Shown: positions 36,948-46,772 of the stretch, piece by piece | Layout: each line of letters opens with the position of its first letter | How positions within the stretch are numbered: the first letter of the stretch is position 1 | Position numbers and translations under genes: made by a program | Notes under the pieces: generated by a model | The model's input: the letters and a program-made list of their open reading frames with translations, nothing else | Database searches by the model: none | Told to the model about the DNA's origin: nothing | DNA from: an uncultured Clostridia bacterium | GTDB taxonomy: Bacteria; Bacillota; Clostridia; Lachnospirales; Cellulosilyticaceae | Direction of reading: 5' to 3' | Length of the DNA: 64,000 bases | NCBI GenBank assembly: GCA_937921505.1 | Contig: CAKZUB010000032.1 | Span: 44,722 to 108,721, forward strand

Positions 36948-38625
36948 TAAATATCCCCCACTCCTTTATGACCTCCGGTGACTCTCCACCATGTATTAAG
37001 GCCTTAGTTCCTACTTTTACAAGCAGCGGCGCTGGGATAGATCTACCACAAATAAGCGCTTCTCCTGTAGATAAAGACGGTAATTCGTCAATGTCTGACT
37101 TAGAGAACATATCTGAAGTTTTTGCAATAAATCTCTGATCATCTGGATTTTTTAATCTCATAGTTATGATAGTATTACACTGTGACGTAACATCTGGATC
37201 AAGTTTTGACGGCCTTTGAGATATTATTGCAAAACCAACCCCAAACTTTCTTCCCTCAGCCGCAATCTTCTTTATTATCTTTTTAGATATACAAGGCACA
37301 CCTGCTGGTGCAAAGTTATGACCTTCCTCATATACAAGGAAAGAAGGTCTTGTCTGTCTTTTTTTATCTGCTGCCGCCCGCATAACTTCACTTGATATAA
37401 GTGCTGTAATAATCTGTTTTGCATCATCTGATAATCCTTGTAAATCTACAATGACAAGTCTACCTACATTATTCCCTTTTTCTCCAATCATTTTATAGAT
37501 ATCTGTTGGTTCTCCTATTGCTCTTGTATAAAAACTTTTCGCTTCATTAATTACCCTTGTTAGTTTCATTGACGCAACAGCAGCACTTCTATTATTAAGT
37601 GCCTTTGCTTCACCCTCAGTTAATTTGTCCCATCTCTTTAATTCTTCAAGACCTCGTTCCTCTGAAAGCAAATAGGTTAAATCTTGAATATCACGAGGCG
37701 GATTACTAAATTTTGCTTTCCAATATCTTATAGCTACATCTAAAACTCTTTCTTGTGCCTCTGTAAGTCCAGGTAAAATAGATGATAAGTCATCCATGTC
37801 AAATCTATCAAATTGAAGTGCTAGATGATTATTCTTACCACTATATTTATAATCAAAGGACTCCATTTGCGGCGTATAAACTTTTATCCCCCCATCTGCA
37901 TGCAATAGTTTTACAAATCTTTCCTGAATTCTTTCTAGGCTTTTTATCTCATTTTCATCTTGTATAAAGTCGAGATCCTCATTAAAATGTATTTCACCCT
38001 TTTCAAAGGCCTTTCCATATTCTCCATGAACATCGAAGACTACAACTGTACCGTTCATCTCAGCTACAAGTCTTTCGATAATCCTTCCTACTGTATAAGA
38101 TTTACCTGAACCTGTCATTGCAAGAACAGCAAGATGCTCTGTAACTAGTTTATTAACATCAAGATATACTGGAACGATGTTGCTTCCTTTGTCATAGCCA
38201 ATGAGGTTACCTATATTAAGACTTGTATTTTCATCAAATTTATAAAATTTCGCAAGAAACTCATAGTCAACCCCATAAACCTTTTCTCCCGGGTTTAACG
38301 GTCTTCTAGGGATTTTAATTTGACCGTTATTATCTCTATATCCAACTAGTTCAATACTGCCAAATAAGGTTTCACCCGTTATACTTGCCCCTGGCAAGAT
38401 TTCAAGAGTCGAAAGCCCCTCTCCCATATTTGAATTATAGAGAATATTATTTCTTGTTATAGCAACTATTCTACCAAGCACAAAAGTTTCTCCATCTTCT
38501 TCTGACTCAGTATGTCTTATCTTTACGAATTCGCCTCTTTTAGCAGAAAAGCTATTTTCTAATACTATTTTTAAATCATTAGGATTCCCCGTATTGCCTA
38601 TAAGTTTCCCTATATATTTATCCAT
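36940..38625 (-). CDS. HerA-like DNA translocase ATPase (DUF87)
   Basis: A 561-residue FtsK/HerA superfamily ATPase. The N-terminal HAS-barrel-like beta domain (about 1-130) precedes the motor with Walker A MTGSGKSYTV (about 170-179), Walker B FLVYEEGHNF, and the HerA-type AEGRKFGVGFAIISQRPSKLDPDV sensor region (two motifs: GRKFGVGF and SQRPSKLD). HerA forms hexamers that translocate DNA and stimulate NurA; a NurA-like gene lies 15 bases upstream. In defence clusters such pairs form supramolecular anti-phage nucleases. GGGGGAAG precedes the ATG. Confidence 0.9.
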   Translation of the reverse strand: MDKYIGKLIGNTGNPNDLKIVLENSFSAKRGEFVKIRHTESEEDGETFVLGRIVAITRNNILYNSNMGEGLSTLEILPGASITGETLFGSIELVGYRDNNGQIKIPRRPLNPGEKVYGVDYEFLAKFYKFDENTSLNIGNLIGYDKGSNIVPVYLDVNKLVTEHLAVLAMTGSGKSYTVGRIIERLVAEMNGTVVVFDVHGEYGKAFEKGEIHFNEDLDFIQDENEIKSLERIQERFVKLLHADGGIKVYTPQMESFDYKYSGKNNHLALQFDRFDMDDLSSILPGLTEAQERVLDVAIRYWKAKFSNPPRDIQDLTYLLSEERGLEELKRWDKLTEGEAKALNNRSAAVASMKLTRVINEAKSFYTRAIGEPTDIYKMIGEKGNNVGRLVIVDLQGLSDDAKQIITALISSEVMRAAADKKRQTRPSFLVYEEGHNFAPAGVPCISKKIIKKIAAEGRKFGVGFAIISQRPSKLDPDVTSQCNTIITMRLKNPDDQRFIAKTSDMFSKSDIDELPSLSTGEALICGRSIPAPLLVKVGTKALIHGGESPEVIKEWGIFNE

Positions 38626-38640
38626 ATACCATTCTTCCCC

Positions 38641-39801
38641 CTATTCCTCAAATAAATCTAAATTCTCTTTCCATATACTTTCTAACGCTTCATTTTTAAG
38701 TGACTCTCTTGCTTGAACCTTGTAAAATTCAAGTATTCTATTTTTGCCATTATCAGTTGCCTCAATAGGCTTTAGAGCATATTTTGCATACCATAAAGGC
38801 ATTGGTAATGCTTTTGCTTGATCAAATGTTATTAAGGATATTATTTGCGCGGCCAATTCATCAAGCATACTGGTATCCCAATCCTTAACAGTTCCAAGAA
38901 CCTCTACAAGAAGTGGTGGCGTAGTATTCCCTGCTTTTATGTGCATCCCCATAAGTCCTACTTCTCTTAGTTCCTCCGGTTCAAGTCTGCTATCTTTATT
39001 TATTCCGTCATACTGAAAGGCCGCTGTTCTTGTCCTTTTTACAAGGATACCTGTCATTAATCTTTTAATCCCTACTTCTTGTAGTTTAGGCATTAAATCT
39101 CTCATTTTCACTATCATACTTTGATCTATATCATCTGGTATATACTTCATATTTTCGTCACTAAGTGCAAACATAACAGCACCAAATTTTTTATTTCCTA
39201 CTGATGCAATCTTGACTCCATTTTTATTGAATGGATAAATATCCTCTTTATATTTCTCCCAAAACTTCAATATTGCCTTTTTACATTTATTATATAGATT
39301 AACTATATCCGTTCTTTCCTCTAATGGAGCATCCGCTCTTTCAAGTAAAAGTGGCACATCTAAAATCACTAGCTCTGGCTTTTCCTCTTCTTCCATAAGT
39401 TCATCAAGTAATTTATATACATTCATAATATCAATAAATCTTAGTTTCTTTTGGTTGTCTAAATCATCTATTTCATCTACATCAATTTTACTTTCTTGTC
39501 TTGTCTTATAGATCGTCCCCTCTTTGATTAACATATCTTGCCTTACTGCTCCTGCAACATAAAGGATCCCGCCAAAAGCATTAGACGTTCTATTTGAACA
39601 TGCTATGCCTGATGCATGAATAGTAAAAGGATTTATGACCACAATATTTCTGATGACGCCGCCCTCTTTTAATGCAGGCGCAATTTTATCTATAAACCTC
39701 ATCTTTGCAGACAACTTTGAAACTGTTGCTGGGAGTCCTAATTGAATATTAGCAACAATACTTTGTGATAGTGTTGTATTTCCTTGTTTAATGCCATCCA
39801 T
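38641..39801 (-). CDS. NurA-like nuclease, putative partner of the HerA-like ATPase
   Basis: A 386-residue protein of uncertain family. Features that recall NurA (an RNase H-like fold nuclease) are an acidic strand LVILDVPLLL with Asp148 in the middle part, a central KFGAVMFALSDE strand, and a C-terminal LPMPLWYAKYALKPI that matches the NurA pattern of proline-rich strand followed by a helix with a basic residue. The N-terminal acidic metal site that NurA usually has is not obvious. The gene lies between the 267-residue gene (14-base overlap) and the HerA-like gene, the typical NurA position. Confidence 0.6.
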   Translation of the reverse strand: MDGIKQGNTTLSQSIVANIQLGLPATVSKLSAKMRFIDKIAPALKEGGVIRNIVVINPFTIHASGIACSNRTSNAFGGILYVAGAVRQDMLIKEGTIYKTRQESKIDVDEIDDLDNQKKLRFIDIMNVYKLLDELMEEEEKPELVILDVPLLLERADAPLEERTDIVNLYNKCKKAILKFWEKYKEDIYPFNKNGVKIASVGNKKFGAVMFALSDENMKYIPDDIDQSMIVKMRDLMPKLQEVGIKRLMTGILVKRTRTAAFQYDGINKDSRLEPEELREVGLMGMHIKAGNTTPPLLVEVLGTVKDWDTSMLDELAAQIISLITFDQAKALPMPLWYAKYALKPIEATDNGKNRILEFYKVQARESLKNEALESIWKENLDLFEE

Positions 39802-40591
39802 CTTTATTTTCCCTCCTCTCTTTTATTACGTTAATAAAGGCCTTTAAATTCTTTTCTACAGTTATCTTCATACCTTTATCCATTAATTTTTTATCATTGA
39901 TATATTGATCTCTAACTAGTTCTTTATATTTCAGTGATAATATTTCCTCTTCAATTTTTGCTCCAAAATTTTTAAATATATTTGAAGCTATATCTTTATC
40001 TAGTTGTACTCCTGCTGCTAATAATATGATTAAAAATACATGGACATTGTCTATATCAACTTTATCATTATTTTTTTCAAACTTTTCTTGAGTACATGCT
40101 TTACCTTGCATGAAACGACTAAAACAATTTTTAAATTCATCCTCAAAATCCATCATTTTATAGTCTAATAACGGTAGTGTTACTACCGTTATTAGACCAC
40201 TGCTTAAATTGTTTCTATAATTTATTCCAAAGGTTTTTCCATTTTCAAAGAACACTTTTTCCTTAACTGCCGCTTCAATTTCATAATCTAGAGGGATCTT
40301 ATGATAAGATCCCTCTGTTTTTTTTACAATAATGCCCACAGAAGTATTAAAATATTCTCCCAAGTTTACTTCACGCCATGCTGGTAATAAGATTAATTGA
40401 TTATCTTGATGCCGAAGCCATGCATTTAAAATATTTATCTCTTCTTTTTGCATCTTATTAAGAAGTATCCCCGGTATAATTAAAGTTCCTTTTTCAAGTG
40501 TATAAATGCTTACTATCTGACAAGTATAAAAGTTATTCAATATGCTATATTCGGTTCTATTTTTATACTCCTTTAGGATCTGTATAAGCAT
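39788..40591 (-). CDS. Hypothetical operon protein, 267 residues
   Basis: I do not recognise this protein. It is soluble, with a beta-rich N-terminal half (LEKGTLIIPGILLNKM, LILLPAWREVNLGEYF) and a helical, strongly charged C-terminal half. No catalytic motif or membrane segment is visible. The gene starts two bases after the 1352-residue ATPase gene ends, with GAGGTG overlapping that gene's last codons, and it overlaps the NurA-like gene by 14 bases. It is probably a subunit or adaptor between the ATPase and the HerA-NurA pair; this is inference from position only. Confidence 0.6.
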   Translation of the reverse strand: MLIQILKEYKNRTEYSILNNFYTCQIVSIYTLEKGTLIIPGILLNKMQKEEINILNAWLRHQDNQLILLPAWREVNLGEYFNTSVGIIVKKTEGSYHKIPLDYEIEAAVKEKVFFENGKTFGINYRNNLSSGLITVVTLPLLDYKMMDFEDEFKNCFSRFMQGKACTQEKFEKNNDKVDIDNVHVFLIILLAAGVQLDKDIASNIFKNFGAKIEEEILSLKYKELVRDQYINDKKLMDKGMKITVEKNLKAFINVIKERRENKDGWH

Positions 40592-40593
40592 TA

Positions 40594-43500
40594 TTACACC
40601 TCTACTTTGATTTTTATCAACTTAACTGCAATGAGCTCCTTCATTTCTTCTTCATAGTTATCCCAATCAATATTCCCATTTTTTGCAATGACTTCTTTAT
40701 AAAAACTAAAGGTTGTTTTTTTAGTTTTAGTCGCATTTTTGAAGAAACTTTCGCCTTCATGAGTTAATGCATTCATTTTATTTTCTATAACTTTCTTAGT
40801 CTCTTCATATGTTTTTTCTTTTGGATATTCATCCATTCTTATTTCGATAGAAACTGGATTTTTGCCTTCTATATTTCTAATCTTATCAATAGTTGTAATT
40901 AATACCTCATCCCTAAAATCATTTTTCTTAGACTTTGCTAAGTTCCTTACATTGTTCTTATATCCCTCTACAACCCCAATTCTTTGATACATTGCTTCAA
41001 TTCGTTTTTTAAGTAAATCAAGAAAAAGCTTTGGCTTACTCAGCATTTCTTGTTCATGATCTTCTATCTCCTCTTCAAGCCCCCCCTTTACAAAGAGATC
41101 TATTTCTTTAATACAATTGTTTAAGTTCTTGACTTCTGTATGATTATTCAAACCCTCTGGTGCATCTAAAAAATACTGAATCCATTTTTCACTTTCGGAT
41201 TTCTTTTTATAAGCATCTATAATAAACTTAAAGTTGTTGTAAATGCCTTTATATTCACTTATAATACCCTTATCATTTGACCACTTCAACTCATTATCAT
41301 CTAGCGGCTCTAAGCCACAGTCCTCTAATACTTCTTCTATTCTCTTTGCTGCCCCACTAAAATCTCCATCTTTTAATTTATAGGCAAGTGTGTTAATATC
41401 CAAAACCATAGTACCTGTCCCACTAACTGCCATTTTATTATAATCCATTGAATTCTGAAGTTCATTACAATACTTTTGAAGTATATTTGTAACAGGTGAT
41501 ATAGGGAGCATGATTTCTTCATAAGTACAACTATTCTTTATTTGCGCTACTTTTTCAAGAATACTCTTTTCTGCTGGTACTTTTAAGTTATTGATATAAT
41601 CAATAAACAATCTGATATGTCTCATTCTAAACCAAAGGGGTTTATCTTTATCATCTATCTTAATATCTTTTATAATGTTTGGATTATAGGTTGTTATATT
41701 ATTCCACATTTCTCTATCGTATATTTGGCTACATAATAATGTAAAATCTTCTACCTTAGAAAGGACTTCTTTAAAATGAGCATAGCTATTTTCATCTGTT
41801 TCTTCTAATATTTCTATCTTAAGGCTATCTTTAATCTTTTCTGCTTGCTTAAGTTGTACTTTATAATAAGGCATTTGATTTTCTTCAAGTACTTTAAGAT
41901 ACGGTCCATTAATGACTTTCTTCATGCTTTCTAGTTCTTTTTTACAATCCTCATCTAGCCATTTTTTAACTAAATCATATCTTCCATTTAATTCATATGA
42001 AGATATTCTCCCAATAAAGCCCTCTTGTGTCCTAATTAATAGATTGAGATCTGTCATAAATAAGAGCCACTGTTCTATTATTTTCTTTGGTTTAACTTCT
42101 TGAACAAGACTAAAAAAGAATTTATCCTGATAATTATTGATTGATTTATTGCTATTTGCATTAAACTTTAATATTCTATTAACACAACTGGGTATAGCTA
42201 TGCTGAATTTATTTTCATCTTCTTTTATAAACAAACCCGTTTCCTTATATCCCTGACCTTCGTTTATCCTTCCTATGGATACATTTCTTAACGACATCTT
42301 GAGTTCTGTATACTGGGCATCTGAAAGTTTGTAATCTTTCTTACTTCCAAGCTCCTCAAAATCAAGATCATGAATCAGCATTTTCTTAAAAGCCGTTGAC
42401 AAAACGCTGATCTGATCATCTGTATGCTTTTTATAAATAATAGGTCTTAAAATCCATCCTTCATCGTCTAATTTTTCAAACCATTCACAAGCCTTTACTT
42501 TAATAAAATCTCTTATTTTTCTTACTCTTTCTCTAAATGTTGAAGTAATAAAATTCTTATTTTCTCTTATATCAAGTATTTCTTTTGCAAGAGCTACTGC
42601 TTCTAGCATATCCTTTTGAAGTCTTGTTATATTAATAAAAATCAAACACTTACCTATACCTTCATACTTTTCCCTAACAAATTTCTCTGTATATTCCTGA
42701 CTTATAATTGAGTCTGATATAACTATAATGGGGTGAACACCCTCTTTTAGCAATCTGCTATCTAAAAGAACATCTTTTAATTTTTCTTCATCTTTTCCCC
42801 AAATGATATCTACTATTTTCTCTCCGTGAACGTCAAGATAAGGGCCACTTTCTACTTTTGTTCTCACACAATCCACACCATTAATCGCATAAAAATTTTC
42901 ATCTGGATAACTTAATTCCAATGCACGTGCCGCACCTGAAAGAATTCTCTTAACTTCTTCTTTTTTGTCTCTACTTCTTTGCGCTATTAACTTTTCAATT
43001 TCTTTGTTTTTTTCTGTGTCTGATACATATCCAAAATTATCTTTTTCAACTCTATATCTCTTATTTAGTCTACTCAGATAAGCAAAGTTTGGACCTATAT
43101 ATTCAGCCTCTGTTACTTCATCCATTTCTAATTGATCCTTGATATAGGCATAAATATATCTTGCTGCTTCCTCTACTTCTTCTTTTGGATAAAGCATTCT
43201 TACTTGATCTAAGAAAATTTCTTCTTCCTTCCCTACTATAAATTCATTGTCTTTTACACTTATAGAAAATGTTTTAAGACTCCTAAGTAAAACTGCTAGA
43301 TCAAAACTCCCACCAAAATTACTTGTAAAATTGTCTTTTCCATCTCTCTTATAACCTTGACGATTTAAGTAAATGCCTAAATCCTCTTTCTTTAATTTGA
43401 CACGATAAAATTCCTTAAAAAGTTTTTCCCCGTCTTCAGCCTTAGCTTCAATCATAGCCTTCATTTCTTCTTCAGAATAACTTGATTTCTTATCAGGTAT

Positions 43501-44652
43501 TTGTTTTAGAAGGGCATGCTTTATCTTTTGTTTAAACCTATGATCGCATTGTATATAGTCAAAAGCTGGTTTATCAATGAGACTCTCTTTAAATCTATTA
43601 CTTGAATTCAATATATTCTCAAATATGAATCCTGCCTCTTTTTTAATCGTTTCATCTTCTATCTTTTGATCGACATTATGCATGATGACATTGAACCAAC
43701 CAAAGTTTCCCCCAGCAATGGTATAGGCCGCTTCAATAATCCCTTCTGGATAGTGATGTAGCATGCCTTTTTTATTAAGGTACTCTGTAAAATCTACTAT
43801 ATCTGCAAAAGAATTTTGAAGCATTTCATACATCTCAGTTCTTCTGTCTAGTGCGCCTATGCCTTGAATACTTCCACCGATAACCGTTGAGCATAAAAGC
43901 AAAAACGCTGCTTCAGGATATTTTTTTCTTGGATCTTCATGCTTGATTGCATTTGTGATAACCTGAATCGCTTCTCCATCGATTTTACTCTGCAATGCCT
44001 TATCTTTTTCTATGCCATACTTTGCAATTTCTCCCGCTGTTTCAAGTTCATCGCACACTATAAGGATCTGCTCAATATTAAACCGCTTAATATAATCTAT
44101 GCCACTACGTGTTAAACTATCTAACTTATCTCTATCAATAACTAAGTCATCAAGCTTAACAGTGCCACTCTCCAATATTTTACCTAATTCTTCCCTATCA
44201 AACCCTACTACCGATAAAGCATCTTGAAGGCACTCCATAATTTTCCCTTGAATACTTCCATCTGACTCTTGGCTTAAATAAGATAATGCAGTATAAATAC
44301 CATAAGCAACCCAATGATCGCCTATTAAATCTTCATGATACATCTGAGAGTATCTTATATAGAGCGGAAGCACTTTATCTTCAAAGTTAGATTTAAAAAT
44401 TCTCACTTCTTTTTGCTCTCCATCATCATTTATAATCCAGCCTTTATCCATACCTAATGGCTCTGATATCACTTCAAACCCTATTCTTGATTTACCAATA
44501 CCCCATTTAGATATAAGCGGAAATATCGTTGCCATGCCAGCAGTTTTCATAGTCTTTGTAAATGATCTAAAAGTATCGTAAAACTCCTTTTGTCCAACCA
44601 TAGGTTGATTTAAAGGGAAATCACTTGTTCCAAACGGTGACCATATTGACAT
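40594..44652 (-). CDS. Very large P-loop ATPase, 1352 residues
   Basis: A single 1352-residue protein. The N-terminal 350 residues are a P-loop domain with Walker A SKWGIGKS (48-55) and Walker B ILIVCDE (196-202, Asp201-Glu202), of the AAA+/STAND type. The remaining 1000 residues are mostly helical and charged, with no domain I can name, and could form a sensor or DNA clamp. It is the largest gene of the operon and is a candidate for the ATPase of a MADS-like system. It differs from BrxC in the Walker region. GGGGGTAAGG precedes the ATG. Confidence 0.75.
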   Translation of the reverse strand: MSIWSPFGTSDFPLNQPMVGQKEFYDTFRSFTKTMKTAGMATIFPLISKWGIGKSRIGFEVISEPLGMDKGWIINDDGEQKEVRIFKSNFEDKVLPLYIRYSQMYHEDLIGDHWVAYGIYTALSYLSQESDGSIQGKIMECLQDALSVVGFDREELGKILESGTVKLDDLVIDRDKLDSLTRSGIDYIKRFNIEQILIVCDELETAGEIAKYGIEKDKALQSKIDGEAIQVITNAIKHEDPRKKYPEAAFLLLCSTVIGGSIQGIGALDRRTEMYEMLQNSFADIVDFTEYLNKKGMLHHYPEGIIEAAYTIAGGNFGWFNVIMHNVDQKIEDETIKKEAGFIFENILNSSNRFKESLIDKPAFDYIQCDHRFKQKIKHALLKQIPDKKSSYSEEEMKAMIEAKAEDGEKLFKEFYRVKLKKEDLGIYLNRQGYKRDGKDNFTSNFGGSFDLAVLLRSLKTFSISVKDNEFIVGKEEEIFLDQVRMLYPKEEVEEAARYIYAYIKDQLEMDEVTEAEYIGPNFAYLSRLNKRYRVEKDNFGYVSDTEKNKEIEKLIAQRSRDKKEEVKRILSGAARALELSYPDENFYAINGVDCVRTKVESGPYLDVHGEKIVDIIWGKDEEKLKDVLLDSRLLKEGVHPIIVISDSIISQEYTEKFVREKYEGIGKCLIFINITRLQKDMLEAVALAKEILDIRENKNFITSTFRERVRKIRDFIKVKACEWFEKLDDEGWILRPIIYKKHTDDQISVLSTAFKKMLIHDLDFEELGSKKDYKLSDAQYTELKMSLRNVSIGRINEGQGYKETGLFIKEDENKFSIAIPSCVNRILKFNANSNKSINNYQDKFFFSLVQEVKPKKIIEQWLLFMTDLNLLIRTQEGFIGRISSYELNGRYDLVKKWLDEDCKKELESMKKVINGPYLKVLEENQMPYYKVQLKQAEKIKDSLKIEILEETDENSYAHFKEVLSKVEDFTLLCSQIYDREMWNNITTYNPNIIKDIKIDDKDKPLWFRMRHIRLFIDYINNLKVPAEKSILEKVAQIKNSCTYEEIMLPISPVTNILQKYCNELQNSMDYNKMAVSGTGTMVLDINTLAYKLKDGDFSGAAKRIEEVLEDCGLEPLDDNELKWSNDKGIISEYKGIYNNFKFIIDAYKKKSESEKWIQYFLDAPEGLNNHTEVKNLNNCIKEIDLFVKGGLEEEIEDHEQEMLSKPKLFLDLLKKRIEAMYQRIGVVEGYKNNVRNLAKSKKNDFRDEVLITTIDKIRNIEGKNPVSIEIRMDEYPKEKTYEETKKVIENKMNALTHEGESFFKNATKTKKTTFSFYKEVIAKNGNIDWDNYEEEMKELIAVKLIKIKVEV

Positions 44653-44664
44653 ATTCCTTACCCC

Positions 44665-45720
44665 CTAATTGATAATTTCTAACTTTATTAATTGATAATC
44701 TTTTTTCCCAAACAATCCCCTCCCATGTCTTGGCTGTCCCTGCTCATGATCTAAAATCTTAAATAGTCCCTTATGAATACCTGTGATAAAATAATGGTCT
44801 ATCCACTGATCATCATTTCTGTCATTTTCTCTATCCAGCTTATCATTTAACAAACAACCTACTAGCTCTAATGGAAAAAACCCCCTTGCATCTGAATGGT
44901 TTAATATGAGTGCTTTTAAGACCTCTATTTCATTTAAAACATCATCTAAAATCAAACTTTCGAAAACCCTAGCATCTATATCTTTTCTCATTCTCTGTTT
45001 ATCAAAAGTATATTTTCCCTCTTCCCCTTCTTTCATCCACCCTAAATAGTCAAAGAGCATCATGGGTATCTTTAAATAGGTACTCATAGATCCTAATGAA
45101 GGCTCTTCTTTATTAATACCTTGAAATTTAATTTCTTCTCCCTCTAATAGATCTAGTTCCTCTCTCCAGTAAGGTCCTAAAACCTTTGAGGGATAAGTAT
45201 TTAAAAGATGATTTATATTTACCTCTTGCGGCTTACTGCTGAATACATAATACTTTTTGTTTTCATAATGAATAGAGGTGGTTATGAAATCTTTCATATA
45301 ACCTTTTTCAAAGCACATCGTACCACCATTTAATAATGCTAAGGCTAAAGTTCTAACCCTTAAAGAGTATTTCAGAAGTTGCTCTGCTAATGTCTTTTCC
45401 CATTTTTCATGATTCTTATATTGATTGAGAAGTTTAACTGCGCCTTCTGTTAATACATAGCCTTCTTCATTTCTTTTAATAAAGTTGCAGCCAACGATAG
45501 TCAAACTACTCTTCACTTTTTCAACTCCAAAAAGGCCATATACTTCATCTGCGTGTATAATTCTTCCCTCTTCATCTACCTTGTAATATAAATAATCCTT
45601 TGCCATATCCTTTTTACTTTTAGAAAGTATTTTCTCTGGTAAACTGCTTAATAGTTCTGCCCATCTTTCTAGATTAGAGGCCCTTACCCAAAACCTATCT
45701 GTACCTATTTTGATGATCAT
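44665..45720 (-). CDS. Hypothetical operon protein, 351 residues
   Basis: I do not recognise this protein. It is soluble and rich in charged residues, with no catalytic motif visible. Its first 90 residues contain a segment (FGVEKVKSSLTIVGCNFIKRNEE) that may be a winged-helix-like DNA-binding element followed by a GAVKLLNQY helix, but this is a weak reading. The start ATGA overlaps the stop of the 355-residue frame, so the two are translationally coupled; the large ATPase follows 12 bases later. It is probably a DNA-recognition or complex subunit of the system. Confidence 0.6.
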   Translation of the reverse strand: MIIKIGTDRFWVRASNLERWAELLSSLPEKILSKSKKDMAKDYLYYKVDEEGRIIHADEVYGLFGVEKVKSSLTIVGCNFIKRNEEGYVLTEGAVKLLNQYKNHEKWEKTLAEQLLKYSLRVRTLALALLNGGTMCFEKGYMKDFITTSIHYENKKYYVFSSKPQEVNINHLLNTYPSKVLGPYWREELDLLEGEEIKFQGINKEEPSLGSMSTYLKIPMMLFDYLGWMKEGEEGKYTFDKQRMRKDIDARVFESLILDDVLNEIEVLKALILNHSDARGFFPLELVGCLLNDKLDRENDRNDDQWIDHYFITGIHKGLFKILDHEQGQPRHGRGLFGKKDYQLIKLEIIN

Positions 45721-46772
45721 AATGTATACCTCAGCTTTTCTATATACTCTTTAAGCAGCTTTTTAAGCTTTCTGGAACGATTTTTAATAATGATATCTTT
45801 TGAATAGATTAAATCTTTAAATGCTTCGTTTAAAACATATTCTCTATCTTTAAAGTCCATCTTGTGTACCCTTAATAAATCAAAAACCACTCGACTTACT
45901 TCAGGTGTTTTATCAGGAAATAAAAACAAATCGCTTACGGTGCAAAAATCATATATAAAATTATCTAAGAGTCCTACTTTTATTTCTTTACCCTTTATAT
46001 TGAAAATATAAAGTTCTAATTCCTGCGTATTATAAGGATTACTTATATCTGTAGGTCTTATCGCTAACCCTTCAAAGCCCCCTACTTTATACTCCAAATC
46101 TACCATAGCAAGTAGTGTTAAAAAGGTTTCCCATGGGTAAGATAAAACATCCCCTATTTCCTTTTCTACATCAAAGTCAGAATACTCATAGGGCGTTAAA
46201 GTAAATTCATTTTTACCTTTTAAAGCTTTTAGCGAAATAGAAGATGTTATCCTTCTTCCTGATATCCAATTTTCATTGGGATTTGCACCCATAGGAACTA
46301 TTTCTAAGTCATTGACATCCTCAGCTAACTGCATTATTTTCAATTTGTTGAGGATAGAAGGATATTGTGGATAGCCATTAAATATAACTTGATAGAATGC
46401 TTTTATCTTTTCATTTTCCTCTAACTCATGATCTTTAATTTTTAATAAGGCATCTGCGAACTTTGGTATACCCTCAATAAACTCAAATAATGCTTTACCA
46501 TCACCACTTCTGCCTATAACACAGGCTTCTTTATAGACTCTTAAAAGTAATGTACGAAACAATGATGGCTCGTAACAGAGTAGGGCAGAAACAAACTCTT
46601 CTCTTCTCACTTTACCACTGAATTTAATCCACTTTTTTGTGATAACTACTTTTGCTTCAATAGGTATAAGAAATTTTAAATCTTCAAGATATTTTAAATC
46701 TTCATTGATGCTGCACTCACCATAATCATACAACCGATTTAAGTTCATGACCCCTTCTTTTAAATTATTCAT
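45717..46772 (-). CDS. Hypothetical operon protein, about 351 residues
   Basis: I do not recognise this protein. It is soluble, helical at the N-terminus, with a central mixed segment and a basic C-terminus (KNRSRKLKKLLKEYIEKL). Its size and charge resemble the next protein, so the pair may be related or act as a heterodimer. I start it at the ATG at 46772, six bases after GGTGAGG; the frame also allows a GTG at 46784. It overlaps the DUF1016 nuclease gene end and shares ATGA with the downstream gene, so the three are coupled. Confidence 0.58.
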   Translation of the reverse strand: MNNLKEGVMNLNRLYDYGECSINEDLKYLEDLKFLIPIEAKVVITKKWIKFSGKVRREEFVSALLCYEPSLFRTLLLRVYKEACVIGRSGDGKALFEFIEGIPKFADALLKIKDHELEENEKIKAFYQVIFNGYPQYPSILNKLKIMQLAEDVNDLEIVPMGANPNENWISGRRITSSISLKALKGKNEFTLTPYEYSDFDVEKEIGDVLSYPWETFLTLLAMVDLEYKVGGFEGLAIRPTDISNPYNTQELELYIFNIKGKEIKVGLLDNFIYDFCTVSDLFLFPDKTPEVSRVVFDLLRVHKMDFKDREYVLNEAFKDLIYSKDIIIKNRSRKLKKLLKEYIEKLRYTL

